The notes beneath the pieces are model-generated. The model was not told the origin of the DNA. It did no database searches and was given only the letters and a program-made list of their open reading frames with translations. Positions 8,265 through 16,818 of a stretch of DNA of 64,000 nt are shown piece by piece. The first letter of the stretch is position 1. Each line of letters starts with the position of its first letter. A program made the translations under genes and the position numbers. The stretch is from an uncultured Tenacibaculum sp. (GTDB lineage: Bacteria; Bacteroidota; Bacteroidia; Flavobacteriales; Flavobacteriaceae), in contig CAKZVD010000012.1 in NCBI GenBank assembly GCA_937922085.1, positions 1-64,000 on the forward strand. The letters run 5' to 3'.

Positions 8265-9899
8265 ATGAAAAGAAGACATTTTATAAAACTGGCGTCAGCT
8301 ACTTCAGCATTAGGTTTAATGCCATATGAACTGAATGCCTTATTAAAAACAGTTGATCTTTCTATCAACTGCGGAGATATTACCAACAGAAAACTTGTTC
8401 TTGTAAACTTAGTAGGTGGTAATGATGGTTTAAACACCACTATTCCTATAGATAAATATGACCAATATGCTAATTTAAGACCTACCATTAGAATTCCTAA
8501 TTCTGGAGCTAATGGTTTTATAAAATTAGATTCTTCTTTAGCAGATAATAAACAACTTGGTTTACACCCTGCTTTAACAGGTTTTAAATCGTTATATGAC
8601 CAAGGAGAATTAAGAATACTTCAATCTGTTGGGTACCCTTCACAAAACAAAAGTCACTTTGCTTCAAAAGATATTTATTCTACTGGTAATGATGGAAATA
8701 GCTGGAACAATGGAAAAAGTTCTGGTTGGATGGGGCGTTTTATGGAAAAGTATTACCCAGATTTAATAGAGGAAAGTTTTCCTTTAGGTGTACAAATAGG
8801 TTCTAGTAAAACTGAATTAGGTTTTCACGGTGCAGAAGAACACGGTTTATCTATAAATATTACAGGACAAGATCCTGCTGGTTTTTTTACAGAAATAAAC
8901 GGCCTAGGTGGGGCTCCTCCTAGTAACATTACCGATTCACATTTTGGAGAAGAATTAAAATATATTATTGACGTAAACAATACCTCTAACAAATATTCTA
9001 AAGCTATTTCTGATGCTTTTAATAAAGGTAAAAATGCAACTAGTTATGAAGATAATAATCTTTCTAATCAACTAAAAACTGTTGCTAAATTAATTAGTGG
9101 TGGTTTACCATCAAAAGTATATCTTGTTAGTATAGGTGGTTTTGACACTCATAACAGTCAAAATGAAGAAAACGGAAATATAAAAGGTAAACATAATGAC
9201 TTACTAAGTGAGGTTTCTTCTTCTATAGAAGCTTTTGTTAAAGATTTAAACGAACAATCTATAGGTGAGAATGTAGTTGGTCTTACCTACTCTGAATTTG
9301 GTAGAAAGGCAAAAGAAAATGGAAATTTAGGAACAGATCATGGAGAGATTGCCCCTATGTTTGTTTTTGGAAAACCTGTAAATGGAGGAGTTTCTGGAAT
9401 TAATGTTGATTTATCTGAGGCTACTGAAGATAATAATTATCAGGTAGAAACTGTTCAATATGATTACAGAGAAACACTCACAACTTTATTACAAGATTTT
9501 TTAGGAGCTTCAGATGCAGTAATAGATCATGCATTTTTTGATCATTCTACAAGTAAAAGCTTTATAGATACCAAAATACCAGAAATCATAAAGAGTTCTT
9601 TCTCTATTGCTAAAAACTGTACTTTAGATCCTGGTGAGGGTGCTAAAGTTGGAACAAAGAAAAAATGGTTTGTATACCCTAACCCTTTCTCTTATGAATT
9701 AAATTTAAATTCTTTAGAAGGTTTTACTCAATTAAATTTTAGCCTTTATAATAACGATGGTAAATTAGTAGCTAATGGAGCAAGAGAAGTTATTAATAAT
9801 AGTGTATTAATTAAATTACCTTCTTTAGCTTCTGGTTTATATTTTTTACAAATAGTGAGTAATGGAAATACAGAAAATCATAAAGTGTTTAGACTTTAA
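8265..9899 (+). CDS. DUF1501 family protein with Tat-like signal and T9SS sorting domain
   Basis: 544 residues. The N-terminus MKRRHFIKLASATSALGLMP has a twin-arginine-like RRHFIK motif. The central domain has VNLVGGNDGLNTTIP, YSEFGRKAKENG, TDHGEIAPMFVFG and IGGFDTHNSQ, typical of DUF1501, which belongs to the alkaline-phosphatase/sulfatase-like fold. The last 75 or so residues (VYPNPFSYELNLN ... GLYFLQIVSNG) form a type A T9SS C-terminal sorting domain. It is therefore probably exported to the periplasm and then across the outer membrane. The enzymatic substrate is unknown. It lies 31 nt after DUF1800 and 18 nt before the AraC gene. Combining a Tat-like signal with a T9SS domain is uncommon, since T9SS clients normally use Sec. 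Confidence 0.88.
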   Translation: MKRRHFIKLASATSALGLMPYELNALLKTVDLSINCGDITNRKLVLVNLVGGNDGLNTTIPIDKYDQYANLRPTIRIPNSGANGFIKLDSSLADNKQLGLHPALTGFKSLYDQGELRILQSVGYPSQNKSHFASKDIYSTGNDGNSWNNGKSSGWMGRFMEKYYPDLIEESFPLGVQIGSSKTELGFHGAEEHGLSINITGQDPAGFFTEINGLGGAPPSNITDSHFGEELKYIIDVNNTSNKYSKAISDAFNKGKNATSYEDNNLSNQLKTVAKLISGGLPSKVYLVSIGGFDTHNSQNEENGNIKGKHNDLLSEVSSSIEAFVKDLNEQSIGENVVGLTYSEFGRKAKENGNLGTDHGEIAPMFVFGKPVNGGVSGINVDLSEATEDNNYQVETVQYDYRETLTTLLQDFLGASDAVIDHAFFDHSTSKSFIDTKIPEIIKSSFSIAKNCTLDPGEGAKVGTKKKWFVYPNPFSYELNLNSLEGFTQLNFSLYNNDGKLVANGAREVINNSVLIKLPSLASGLYFLQIVSNGNTENHKVFRL

Positions 9900-9917
9900 T
9901 TTTACTTAAATTACTTT

Positions 9918-10796
9918 ATGGTAAAGTTAATTAATGTTCAACAAGTAAGCTTTAACAACAAACGAGAGGGGAGTCTTTTCGATATACTTTCTATACAAGA
10001 TTTATTTAACCTAAAAGATATAGAACATTCTCCTCTTGATTTTCATCAAGTAAATTTTTACATCTTGTTGTTTTTTACTAAAGGGCAAGGAATACATACG
10101 ATTGATTTTACTGACTACACATATCATAAAGGAACCATTTTAAGTATTCGAAAAGATCAAATTCATAAATTCTTTAAAGCTAATAGCAACGGATATTTAT
10201 TACTGTTTACCGATGATTTTTTAGTTAGTTTTTTTGAAAAAAAAGAAGCCCTAAAAAGCATGCAACTTTTTAATGAACTCATTACTTCTCCTAAAATTCA
10301 ATTAAATGATGAAGATTTTCGTGAATTTGAAATTATTGTAAATGAAATTAATAAAGAATACTTTGTTGTTAATGATGAACAAACCATGGGCTTAATTAGA
10401 AGCCTATTAAACATTCTTATTAATAAAATATTCAGAATTAAAGCTAGAAAAAACAATGTTTTATCTAATAAAAAATACTTGTCTGAATTTGCTACTTTTC
10501 AACAACTTGTAGAAAAAAATTGTTTTAAAACAAAAAAAGTAATTGATTACGCTAACATGATGGCTTTAAGTACAAAAACATTAAACAACGTAACCAACTC
10601 AATACTTAATAAATCTGCAAAACGATTTATAGATGATATCCTCATTATTCAAATTAAACGTTTACTTATTAACACCAAAAATTCTGTAAAAGAAATTGCC
10701 TACGAAGTAGGTTTTGAAGAAACTTCTAATTTATATAAGTTTTTTAAAAGACATACTCAAACTACTCCAGAAAAATTTAGAACTATTCATTACTAA
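9918..10796 (+). CDS. AraC-family transcriptional regulator
   Basis: 292 residues. The N-terminal half is a cupin-like sensory domain (FTKGQGIHTIDF; ISIRKDQIHKFF-like). The C-terminal third has the two helix-turn-helix segments of the AraC/XylS family, ending SVKEIAYEVGFEETSNLYKFFKRHTQTTPEKFR. It follows the DUF1501 gene by only 18 nt and may be co-transcribed. Likely targets are its own operon and the neighbouring lipoprotein gene; both upstream regions contain the motif CATAGCCTTAT(C/T)AAA. The ligand cannot be inferred. Confidence 0.9.
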   Translation: MVKLINVQQVSFNNKREGSLFDILSIQDLFNLKDIEHSPLDFHQVNFYILLFFTKGQGIHTIDFTDYTYHKGTILSIRKDQIHKFFKANSNGYLLLFTDDFLVSFFEKKEALKSMQLFNELITSPKIQLNDEDFREFEIIVNEINKEYFVVNDEQTMGLIRSLLNILINKIFRIKARKNNVLSNKKYLSEFATFQQLVEKNCFKTKKVIDYANMMALSTKTLNNVTNSILNKSAKRFIDDILIIQIKRLLINTKNSVKEIAYEVGFEETSNLYKFFKRHTQTTPEKFRTIHY

Positions 10797-10840
10797 TTTT
10801 CCCATTTCTACAGTCTAAACTTTTTTTATATAGTCATTAG

Positions 10841-10863
10841 CATAGCCTTATTAAATAATTTTG
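10841..10863 (+). promoter_or_regulatory. Putative AraC site plus TAATTTTG promoter element
   Basis: TAATTTTG at 10856-10863 matches the Bacteroidota TAnnTTTG element and lies 26 nt before ATG 10890. Directly upstream, CATAGCCTTATTAAA (10841-10855) repeats the motif at 6346-6360 with one change. A site abutting the promoter element fits activator or repressor control by the AraC protein encoded just upstream. Promoter element moderately sure; operator speculative. Confidence 0.4.
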
Positions 10864-10889
10864 CTGTATTAATTTAAAACAAACTTCTA

Positions 10890-11774
10890 ATGAGAAGAAT
10901 TAAATCAACACTTAGTATAGTTATAATAACAACCTTACTCGTAACTAGTTGTAAAAACAAAACATCTAATAACTCAATAAAAAAACAAGATAAAATGGCG
11001 CAAAAAAACTTAAAAAATGTAACTATTGAAGCTTTAGATGCATTATTCAACAAAAAAAATGAAGAAAAAGTAAAAACCCTTTTTACTAAAACGTACATTC
11101 AACATAACCCACATGTTCCTACAGGACTTGAACCAATTGTAGGTTTCTTACCTGTATTAGAAAAAGCAGGAACTACTATTAAAACACACCGCGTATTTCA
11201 AGATGGTGATTTTGTTATTACACATAACACTTACAATAATGCCGAAGCTTTAGGCGCCAAAGAAATAGTTACTTTTGATGTTTTTAGAATGGAAGGTGGT
11301 AAAGTAGCTGAGCATTGGGATAATGTATCTCCAATTGTTAAAGAAACCGCAAGTGGACGCTCACAATTTGATGGGTCAAGTGAAATTACTGACAAAGAAA
11401 AAACAGCTAAGAACAAGCAATTTGTAGAGAACTTTGTCAACGATATTCTATTTGGAAAAAATCCAGATAAAATAACTGAATATATAAGTACCGAAAAATA
11501 CCACCAACACAATGTAGCTATCGAAGATGGATTAGCTGGATTAGGAAAAGCTATCGATTATTTAGTGTCTCAAAACGATATGTTTAAATACACTAAGATT
11601 CATAAAGTTTTAGGAGAAGGAAATTTTGTTTTAACAATGTCTGAAGGAGAATGGCATGGTAAAACTCAATCTTTTTATGATTTATTTAGAGTTGAAAATG
11701 GAAAAATTGTTGAACATTGGGATATTGTTCAAGAAATACCTACTGAAATGGCTCATGATAATGGTAAATTCTAA
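10890..11774 (+). CDS. Lipoprotein with two SnoaL-like (NTF2-fold) domains
   Basis: 294 residues. The signal sequence ends in a lipobox with Cys21 (LLVTSCKN). Two internal repeats follow. The first (about 45-140) has YIQHNPHVPTGLEPIVGF ... FDVFRMEGGKVAEHWDNV. The second (about 170-285) has KYHQHNVAIEDGLAGLGKAI ... YDLFRVENGKIVEHWDIVQE. Each has the H-N ... G ... V/I-E-H-W-D signature of SnoaL-like polyketide-cyclase-type proteins, which in many bacteria are uncharacterised hydrolase or isomerase-like pockets. The protein is membrane-anchored and faces the periplasm. It is monocistronic, with its own promoter and a terminator. Confidence 0.85.
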   Translation: MRRIKSTLSIVIITTLLVTSCKNKTSNNSIKKQDKMAQKNLKNVTIEALDALFNKKNEEKVKTLFTKTYIQHNPHVPTGLEPIVGFLPVLEKAGTTIKTHRVFQDGDFVITHNTYNNAEALGAKEIVTFDVFRMEGGKVAEHWDNVSPIVKETASGRSQFDGSSEITDKEKTAKNKQFVENFVNDILFGKNPDKITEYISTEKYHQHNVAIEDGLAGLGKAIDYLVSQNDMFKYTKIHKVLGEGNFVLTMSEGEWHGKTQSFYDLFRVENGKIVEHWDIVQEIPTEMAHDNGKF

Positions 11775-11805
11775 TTATCAATTAAAAATATTTTTCTAAA
11801 TTAAT

Positions 11806-11838
11806 AAAAAAAGACTACTTAAATAAGTAGTCTTTTTA
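11806..11838. terminator. Intrinsic terminator
   Basis: AAAAAGACTACTTA at 11808-11821 pairs with TAAGTAGTCTTTTT at 11824-11837, followed by T-rich DNA. It ends the SnoaL-like lipoprotein transcript. Confidence 0.8.
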
Positions 11839-12008
11839 GTTATACTTAACACTACAAAAGGCAGTTCTTCTTTTATTCATTTTTAAAAATCACTACAAAC
11901 AATACACTCATCCACAAATACATGTATAACTTCCACAATCGGAGTACAAAACGTATATTTAGGTATTAAGTTTGATTTAGTTAGGGAAACTTATTAAATT
12001 AAAACATT

Positions 12009-13130
12009 ATGAGCTATTTAAACAAACTTAAACTACTTTTTGTCGTATTATTTTTATTAACAACTGTAAATTCTTTTTCAATAAACTCATCTTCTAATGA
12101 AAAAGAAGCAATCGATATGTATCGATTACCTAAAAAACTAATCGGAACTTATGAAGGCACACTTACCAAATTAAGTGGCAGAACAATTATAAATCCTGAA
12201 GGCACTTGTATTATCAAAAAAACAAGTACAAACTCTTATAGTTTAAAATTTAGTAATGGTATTGGGGCTATTAAAAATGTAAAATTTAAACAAGATGATG
12301 ATGTATTTACAGCTTCAACTTTTTATAAAGGAAAAAAGCTAGCCATTTCTCTAGATTTAGATGGTAGTTTAAGTGTTGGAAGTTTATCTGGTACTAAAAC
12401 TTTAGCTTTTGAAGGTGATCTTATAGAATCAAATAATAATAATGACGGAAATATAAACACACATAATCAAAGTATACGTACTAATGATAATGGCACAATT
12501 ATTAGAAATGGTAACCAAACTATAAACACAAGTAGTAGTAATACCAGAATCAAAAATGGTCATCAAAATATTAATACAACGAAAAATAATACTAGAATTA
12601 AAAACGGCAACCAAAGTATCAATACTAAAAAAAATGGATCTGTAAGCATTAGAACTGGAGGTCTTGGAATAGACACTTCTAATGGAAATGTAAGTATTAG
12701 AACTGGTAATGGTAGTATTGAAGTAAACAATAATGAAAATGATTATGAAGATAATTCTTCTGTTCAAATAAACGGTAATCATAGGTATAGAGGAAATGCC
12801 TTTTATGAATGTAACTCTAATGAAATATCTAATTTACCAGAACAAGTTGTTGGTATTTACATGGGGGAATTAAAAGCACCTGGTGTATACACAAAAAAAG
12901 GAATCTGTAAAATTGTAAAAACAGGATGTAAAATATATAGAATGGATTTCAGTAATGGTATTCCTTCTATTTATGGAGTTCAATTTGGTAGGCAAAATAA
13001 CTTTAAAGAGTTTACTTCTGTTATTATGGACGGAGATTATGCTACTGATATAGAAATTGATATGCGTTTCGATGATTTAACAATTGAAAAAGGAATGTTT
13101 AATATCGCTTTTGATGGAGAAAAGCAATAA
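12009..13130 (+). CDS. Secreted protein: two copies of an unnamed domain around an Asn-rich repeat linker
   Basis: 373 residues with an N-terminal signal peptide (SYLNKLKLLFVVLFLLTTV). Domain copy 1 spans about residues 38-140 (LPKKLIGTYEGTL ... YSLKFSNGIGAIKNVKF ... ISLDLDGSLSVGSL). Copy 2 spans about 278-373 (LPEQVVGIYMGEL ... YRMDFSNGIPSIYGVQF). The link between them, about 145-250, is a run of short imperfect repeats (IRNGNQTINT, IKNGHQNINT, IKNGNQSINT, VSIRTG). The single-domain lipoprotein at 16337-16741 has the same domain, with KVYKVSFSDEVPEITGLHF. I recognise no named family. With a TPR sensor kinase and LytTR regulator between the two genes, it may be an output or a sensed envelope component. 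A weak TATATTTA element lies at 11954-11961. Confidence 0.7.
   Translation: MSYLNKLKLLFVVLFLLTTVNSFSINSSSNEKEAIDMYRLPKKLIGTYEGTLTKLSGRTIINPEGTCIIKKTSTNSYSLKFSNGIGAIKNVKFKQDDDVFTASTFYKGKKLAISLDLDGSLSVGSLSGTKTLAFEGDLIESNNNNDGNINTHNQSIRTNDNGTIIRNGNQTINTSSSNTRIKNGHQNINTTKNNTRIKNGNQSINTKKNGSVSIRTGGLGIDTSNGNVSIRTGNGSIEVNNNENDYEDNSSVQINGNHRYRGNAFYECNSNEISNLPEQVVGIYMGELKAPGVYTKKGICKIVKTGCKIYRMDFSNGIPSIYGVQFGRQNNFKEFTSVIMDGDYATDIEIDMRFDDLTIEKGMFNIAFDGEKQ
12466..12720 (+). repeat. Asn/Gly-rich tandem repeat region
   Basis: Imperfect in-frame repeats of roughly 13-15 codons with core pattern (I/T)(R/K)NG(N/H)Q(T/N/S)INT, changing to VSIRTG-type repeats at the end. Beta-solenoid-like spacing and low complexity suggest a surface linker or stalk. 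Such repeats can vary in number among strains. Confidence 0.6.
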
Positions 13131-13164
13131 GTAAAAGAAAGTTATATAATCACAACATCCAATT

Positions 13165-13197
13165 AAACAGGCTAATTTTATTAATTAGCCTGTTTTT
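13165..13197. terminator. Intrinsic terminator
   Basis: AAACAGGCTAATT (13165-13177) and AATTAGCCTGTTT (13183-13195) form a perfect 13-bp stem with a 5-nt loop, followed by T residues. It separates the repeat-protein gene from the kinase gene. Confidence 0.85.
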
Positions 13198-13266
13198 CTT
13201 TATATAATAATCTTTAAAAAAAGTTGTTTTATTTTTTGTAGATTTATTTCTCTATAACCAAACTAT

Positions 13267-15492
13267 ATGTATAGAAAACAGATTATTGCCTTTTCTATTC
13301 TCTTAAATTTCTTTTTTTTCTACTCTCAAGAAAAAGATGTTTTTTATAAAGAATGGCAAGCAAAAATAGACACAATAACTAATATCAACAACGCGATTAA
13401 GCTAGATAAAGAATACTTACCAAAAGTTTTTAAAGAAAATCAAATCTATATTTTCAACAACATCTCTTTTCGTTATGAAGATAAAAAATTACGTGATTCT
13501 GCTCATTATTATGCTAACAAAGCTTTAACTTATAAAAAGGAATTTCTTAAACATCCAGCAATAGCAGAAGCTTATCTTGCTAAAGCAACTATTTACATGC
13601 GAAATCAAGAATTAAAAATTGCTAAAATAAACTTAGACAAAGCTAGAAAAGTTTTACATTTTAATAAAACTAGCGTTATATGGCGTACTTACTATCAACA
13701 AATGGGAAGTTTAAACGACCTATTAACCAAACAAGAACTAGCAATTAAATATTCAGATTCTGCTATTCAGTTTTCTTTACAACAAAAAGACACTTCATCA
13801 ACAGCTAATCTATATCACAATCTTGGAATTCAATATTACAATCAAAATAAGTTAGAACAAGCTGTTAAAAACTTATTAAAAGCTATTGAAATAAAAGAAA
13901 AATACAATGAAAATGACAAAGCCAGTTCTTGTTACATTTTGGGTTTAATGTACAATAACAAAAGAATATTCGATCAAGCAAATAAATATATTTACAAAGC
14001 TATTTATTATGCTAAAAAACAAAAACATGATGAAATAATAGTGAGAAGTCACATGATTTTAGCAAAACAATTTACTGCAAGAAAACTAGCTAAAAAGGCT
14101 TTGAAATTTAATGATTCTGCATTACGTGTTTCTAAAAAACTTGATCTTTGGAGTATAACTACCGAATTATTAAAAAACAAAGGTGATATCTATTTTAACG
14201 TATTAAACAACAAAAATGAGGGTGAAATATATTATAAAAAAGCTTACAATAGACTCAAAAACAAAAATCATCAACATTACAAACAACTTGCTATTGTAGA
14301 AAAATTAATTAGCGTTGCCATTTCAAATAAAAATAAAATTATAGCTAAAAAATATTTAAATGAATATAAGCAAATCTTAAATATAAAAAACGACATTGAT
14401 CATCAACAAATATTCCATAGAGAATCCGGGAAATATTATGACTTAATTAAAGATTATAAAAAAGCCATTTCTCATTATAAAAAATCATATAAACTGTATG
14501 ACTCTGTAAACAGTGTTCAAACAAAAACAAAAGTTGCCGAATTAGAAAAGAAATATGACACCAAAAAAAAAGAGCTTAAAATCGCTAATTTGAATAAAGA
14601 AAATGCTGTAAAAGAAAAACAAATAGCACAAGCCAGTTTTAATCAAAAAATATTATTATTCTCAATAATTGGTATTACTTCATTTCTAATATTTGGCTTC
14701 TTTACATATTCAAAAATTAAAAAACAAAAAAGAGAGTTAGCAAGTACTAATAAAAATTTAACTGAATTAAACGCTGTTAAAAATAGATTGTTTTCTATAA
14801 TTTCTCATGATTTAAGAAGCATGCTTGTTCCTTTTCAGCGAGCAGGAAAAGTAATTAAATATTATGCAGATAAAGGAGATACAAAAAAGACTATTGCGCT
14901 TTCTCAAGAACTACAAAGTAACTCTCAAAAACTATCTAACACTTTAGATAATTTACTTAATTGGTCTTTACAACAAATGAATAACTATAGTTATAAAGAA
15001 GAAGAAATCTCTGTTAAAAAAGAACTTTCAGAAATTATAGAAAACTATAGTTATCATGCAAAACTAAAAAAAACAAAACTTATTTTAGATCTTCAATACG
15101 ATGAAAAAATACTTTTTGACAAAGGTGCTTTTCATGTAATATTCAGAAATTTAATTAGTAATGCTTTAAAATTCACTGAAAATGGATCTATTAAACTAAC
15201 TGGCTCTAGAGAATCAGAAGTGCTTAATTTTTCTATAGCTGATACAGGAACAGGCATGTCTAAATCACAACTAAAAAGATTGTTTTTATTTACTGATAAA
15301 AACACATTATCAGGTACTCAAGGAGAAGAAGGTACTGGTATTGGTTTAAAAATAGTTCACAAATTCATAGAAATACACCAAGGCACTATCAATGTTTCTT
15401 CTAAGCAAAAAATAGGCACAAAGTTTGATTTAAGTTTCCCTGTAAAACAAATTTTGAGCTTACCAAAACAATCAAATATACTAACGGCCTAA
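13267..15492 (+). CDS. TPR-sensor histidine kinase
   Basis: 741 residues. After a signal peptide (ILLNFFFFYSQE) there are roughly eight TPR-like helical repeats (for example ANLYHNLGIQYYNQNKLEQA and ISHYKKSYKLYDS). A coiled coil (about 420-458) and one membrane helix (about 461-483) follow. The kinase core has the H-box ISHDLRSML with phospho-acceptor His514, an N-box NLISNALKFTENG near 628, DTGTGMS, and G2 GTGIGL near 690. The periplasmic TPR domain probably detects a protein or peptide partner. The gene sits 10 nt upstream of its LytTR regulator, so the two form an operon. Asp-Leu-Arg replaces the common Asp-Leu-Lys/Arg-Ser-Pro; Pro is missing (DLRSML), a mild deviation. Confidence 0.92.
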   Translation: MYRKQIIAFSILLNFFFFYSQEKDVFYKEWQAKIDTITNINNAIKLDKEYLPKVFKENQIYIFNNISFRYEDKKLRDSAHYYANKALTYKKEFLKHPAIAEAYLAKATIYMRNQELKIAKINLDKARKVLHFNKTSVIWRTYYQQMGSLNDLLTKQELAIKYSDSAIQFSLQQKDTSSTANLYHNLGIQYYNQNKLEQAVKNLLKAIEIKEKYNENDKASSCYILGLMYNNKRIFDQANKYIYKAIYYAKKQKHDEIIVRSHMILAKQFTARKLAKKALKFNDSALRVSKKLDLWSITTELLKNKGDIYFNVLNNKNEGEIYYKKAYNRLKNKNHQHYKQLAIVEKLISVAISNKNKIIAKKYLNEYKQILNIKNDIDHQQIFHRESGKYYDLIKDYKKAISHYKKSYKLYDSVNSVQTKTKVAELEKKYDTKKKELKIANLNKENAVKEKQIAQASFNQKILLFSIIGITSFLIFGFFTYSKIKKQKRELASTNKNLTELNAVKNRLFSIISHDLRSMLVPFQRAGKVIKYYADKGDTKKTIALSQELQSNSQKLSNTLDNLLNWSLQQMNNYSYKEEEISVKKELSEIIENYSYHAKLKKTKLILDLQYDEKILFDKGAFHVIFRNLISNALKFTENGSIKLTGSRESEVLNFSIADTGTGMSKSQLKRLFLFTDKNTLSGTQGEEGTGIGLKIVHKFIEIHQGTINVSSKQKIGTKFDLSFPVKQILSLPKQSNILTA

Positions 15493-15501
15493 TTACTATT
15501 T

Positions 15502-16221
15502 ATGAATATTTATATTATTGAAGATGAAATTTTCCAATTAGAAGACCTAAAAATTTCAATAGAAAACTTAAATTATAACTGTGTCGGTTCCACTGATGAC
15601 GCTATAGAAGCTCTTGAAGAAATTGGAACACTACAACCAGATGTAGTTTTAATAGACATACATTTACATAAAAGAAATGCAGGTATACATTTAGCGAATA
15701 AGGTTACTGAATTTTACAAAACTCCTATTATATTTATTACTTCAGAAATAGATGATACTGTTATAGCAAATGCTATAGAAAGTAAGCCTGTAGCCTATCT
15801 TACAAAACCACTAAAAGAAAATGATTTAAAAGCTGCTTTAATTTTAGCACAACAAACACAAGTAAAAAACAATAAAGAATCTACTTCAACTACCAAAGAT
15901 CTTTTTGCTAGAAATGGAAACAAACTACATAAGATAAGTATTGATACTATTTTATATGCGCACACCGATTCTAAAAATTATTGCTCTATCGTAACTGTAG
16001 ATGATAAGAAATTTTCTGTTAGAAATTCTATCTCTGGCTTATTAAAAGTTTTAAATAACAAACAATTCATTCAAACACACCGTTCATATCTTATTAATTG
16101 GAATTTTATTCAATCTTTTTCTGAGAGTGATCAAAGCATTGAATTAAAAAGTTACCACCTAAGTATTCCTGTTGGTAGAACTTATAAACCAGAAATATCT
16201 AAACGTTTACGAATCATTTAA
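15502..16221 (+). CDS. LytTR-family response regulator
   Basis: 239 residues. The receiver domain spans 1-120 with the acidic pocket at E7/D8, phospho-acceptor Asp52 (VVLIDIHL), a Thr/Ser at FITS and Lys in YLTKP. The LytTR DNA-binding domain spans about 135-239 (LYAHTDSKNYCSIVT, FIQTHRSYLINWNFI, SIPVGRTYK). LytTR regulators bind direct repeats and often control a few nearby surface or regulatory genes. The neighbours at 12009 and 16337 share a domain, so they are the natural candidate targets. It is co-transcribed with the TPR kinase, 10 nt away. Confidence 0.93.
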   Translation: MNIYIIEDEIFQLEDLKISIENLNYNCVGSTDDAIEALEEIGTLQPDVVLIDIHLHKRNAGIHLANKVTEFYKTPIIFITSEIDDTVIANAIESKPVAYLTKPLKENDLKAALILAQQTQVKNNKESTSTTKDLFARNGNKLHKISIDTILYAHTDSKNYCSIVTVDDKKFSVRNSISGLLKVLNNKQFIQTHRSYLINWNFIQSFSESDQSIELKSYHLSIPVGRTYKPEISKRLRII

Positions 16222-16336
16222 TATTACATCCTATAACTTCTTATATTTAGACACATTTATTGGTTGATATTCCACATAAGCTTAAAAAAACAAACGCATC
16301 GTAGTACTTTCATAATCAAATCTAAAATAAATAATT

Positions 16337-16741
16337 ATGAAAACTATTCAAAACCTGAATGCTGTTTCAAAAATCGTGTTTGCTTTAATCTTCTTTACAT
16401 TTATTTCTTGTAGTGATGATAAAAATGTAGCTCCAGAAGGTGCACAATTTGTAGATTTACCTAATAGTCTATTAACAGACTATAATGGCTCTGTAAACTA
16501 CAACAATACTATAATTGAAGTAGATGCTACAGCTACTATTTCTAAAACTGGAAATAAAGTTTACAAAGTTTCTTTTAGTGATGAAGTTCCAGAAATTACA
16601 GGGCTCCATTTTATAGAAAACGACGGAACATTTGCATCTGCTTCTGGTTCAGATAGTGCTGAAGGGGTTGGTTTACGTACCGGTAACTTAAGTGTTGGTG
16701 TAACTAATGATGGCAAACAATGGCAATTCTCGTCTAACTAA
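16337..16741 (+). CDS. Small lipoprotein sharing the unnamed domain of the 12009-13130 protein
   Basis: 134 residues, lipobox ending at Cys25 (FTFISCSDD). The rest is one domain beginning LPNSLLTDYNGSV, with ATISKTGNKVYKVSFSDEVP and ITGLHFIENDGTFASASG, then GNLSVGV. It aligns with both domain copies in the 12009-13130 protein by the pattern L-P-x(7)-Y-x-G, K-x-Y-x(2)-x-F-S-(N/D)-x(2)-P-x-I. Its function is unknown. It is presumably anchored at the inner or outer membrane, and is encoded directly after the two-component operon but separated by 115 bp, so it probably has its own promoter. TACTTTC-like DNA precedes it but is not a clear match. Confidence 0.7.
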   Translation: MKTIQNLNAVSKIVFALIFFTFISCSDDKNVAPEGAQFVDLPNSLLTDYNGSVNYNNTIIEVDATATISKTGNKVYKVSFSDEVPEITGLHFIENDGTFASASGSDSAEGVGLRTGNLSVGVTNDGKQWQFSSN

Positions 16742-16784
16742 TAGATGAGTAACTTAGAATCTCTACTATAATAGACTTCAAATA

Positions 16785-16817
16785 AAAAAAGCTGTGATAA
16801 AATATCACAGCTTTTTT
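16785..16817. terminator. Bidirectional intrinsic terminator
   Basis: AAAAAAGCTGTGAT (16785-16798) pairs with ATCACAGCTTTTTT (16804-16817) around a short A-rich loop. It lies between convergent genes and can serve both the lipoprotein gene and rsmG. Confidence 0.85.
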
Positions 16818-16818
16818 C

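Noticed and set aside
12429..12782. Ile-rich ORF opposite the Asn-rich repeat region
   Set aside because: It is a shadow of the repeat region, which encodes a well-supported protein on the other strand.
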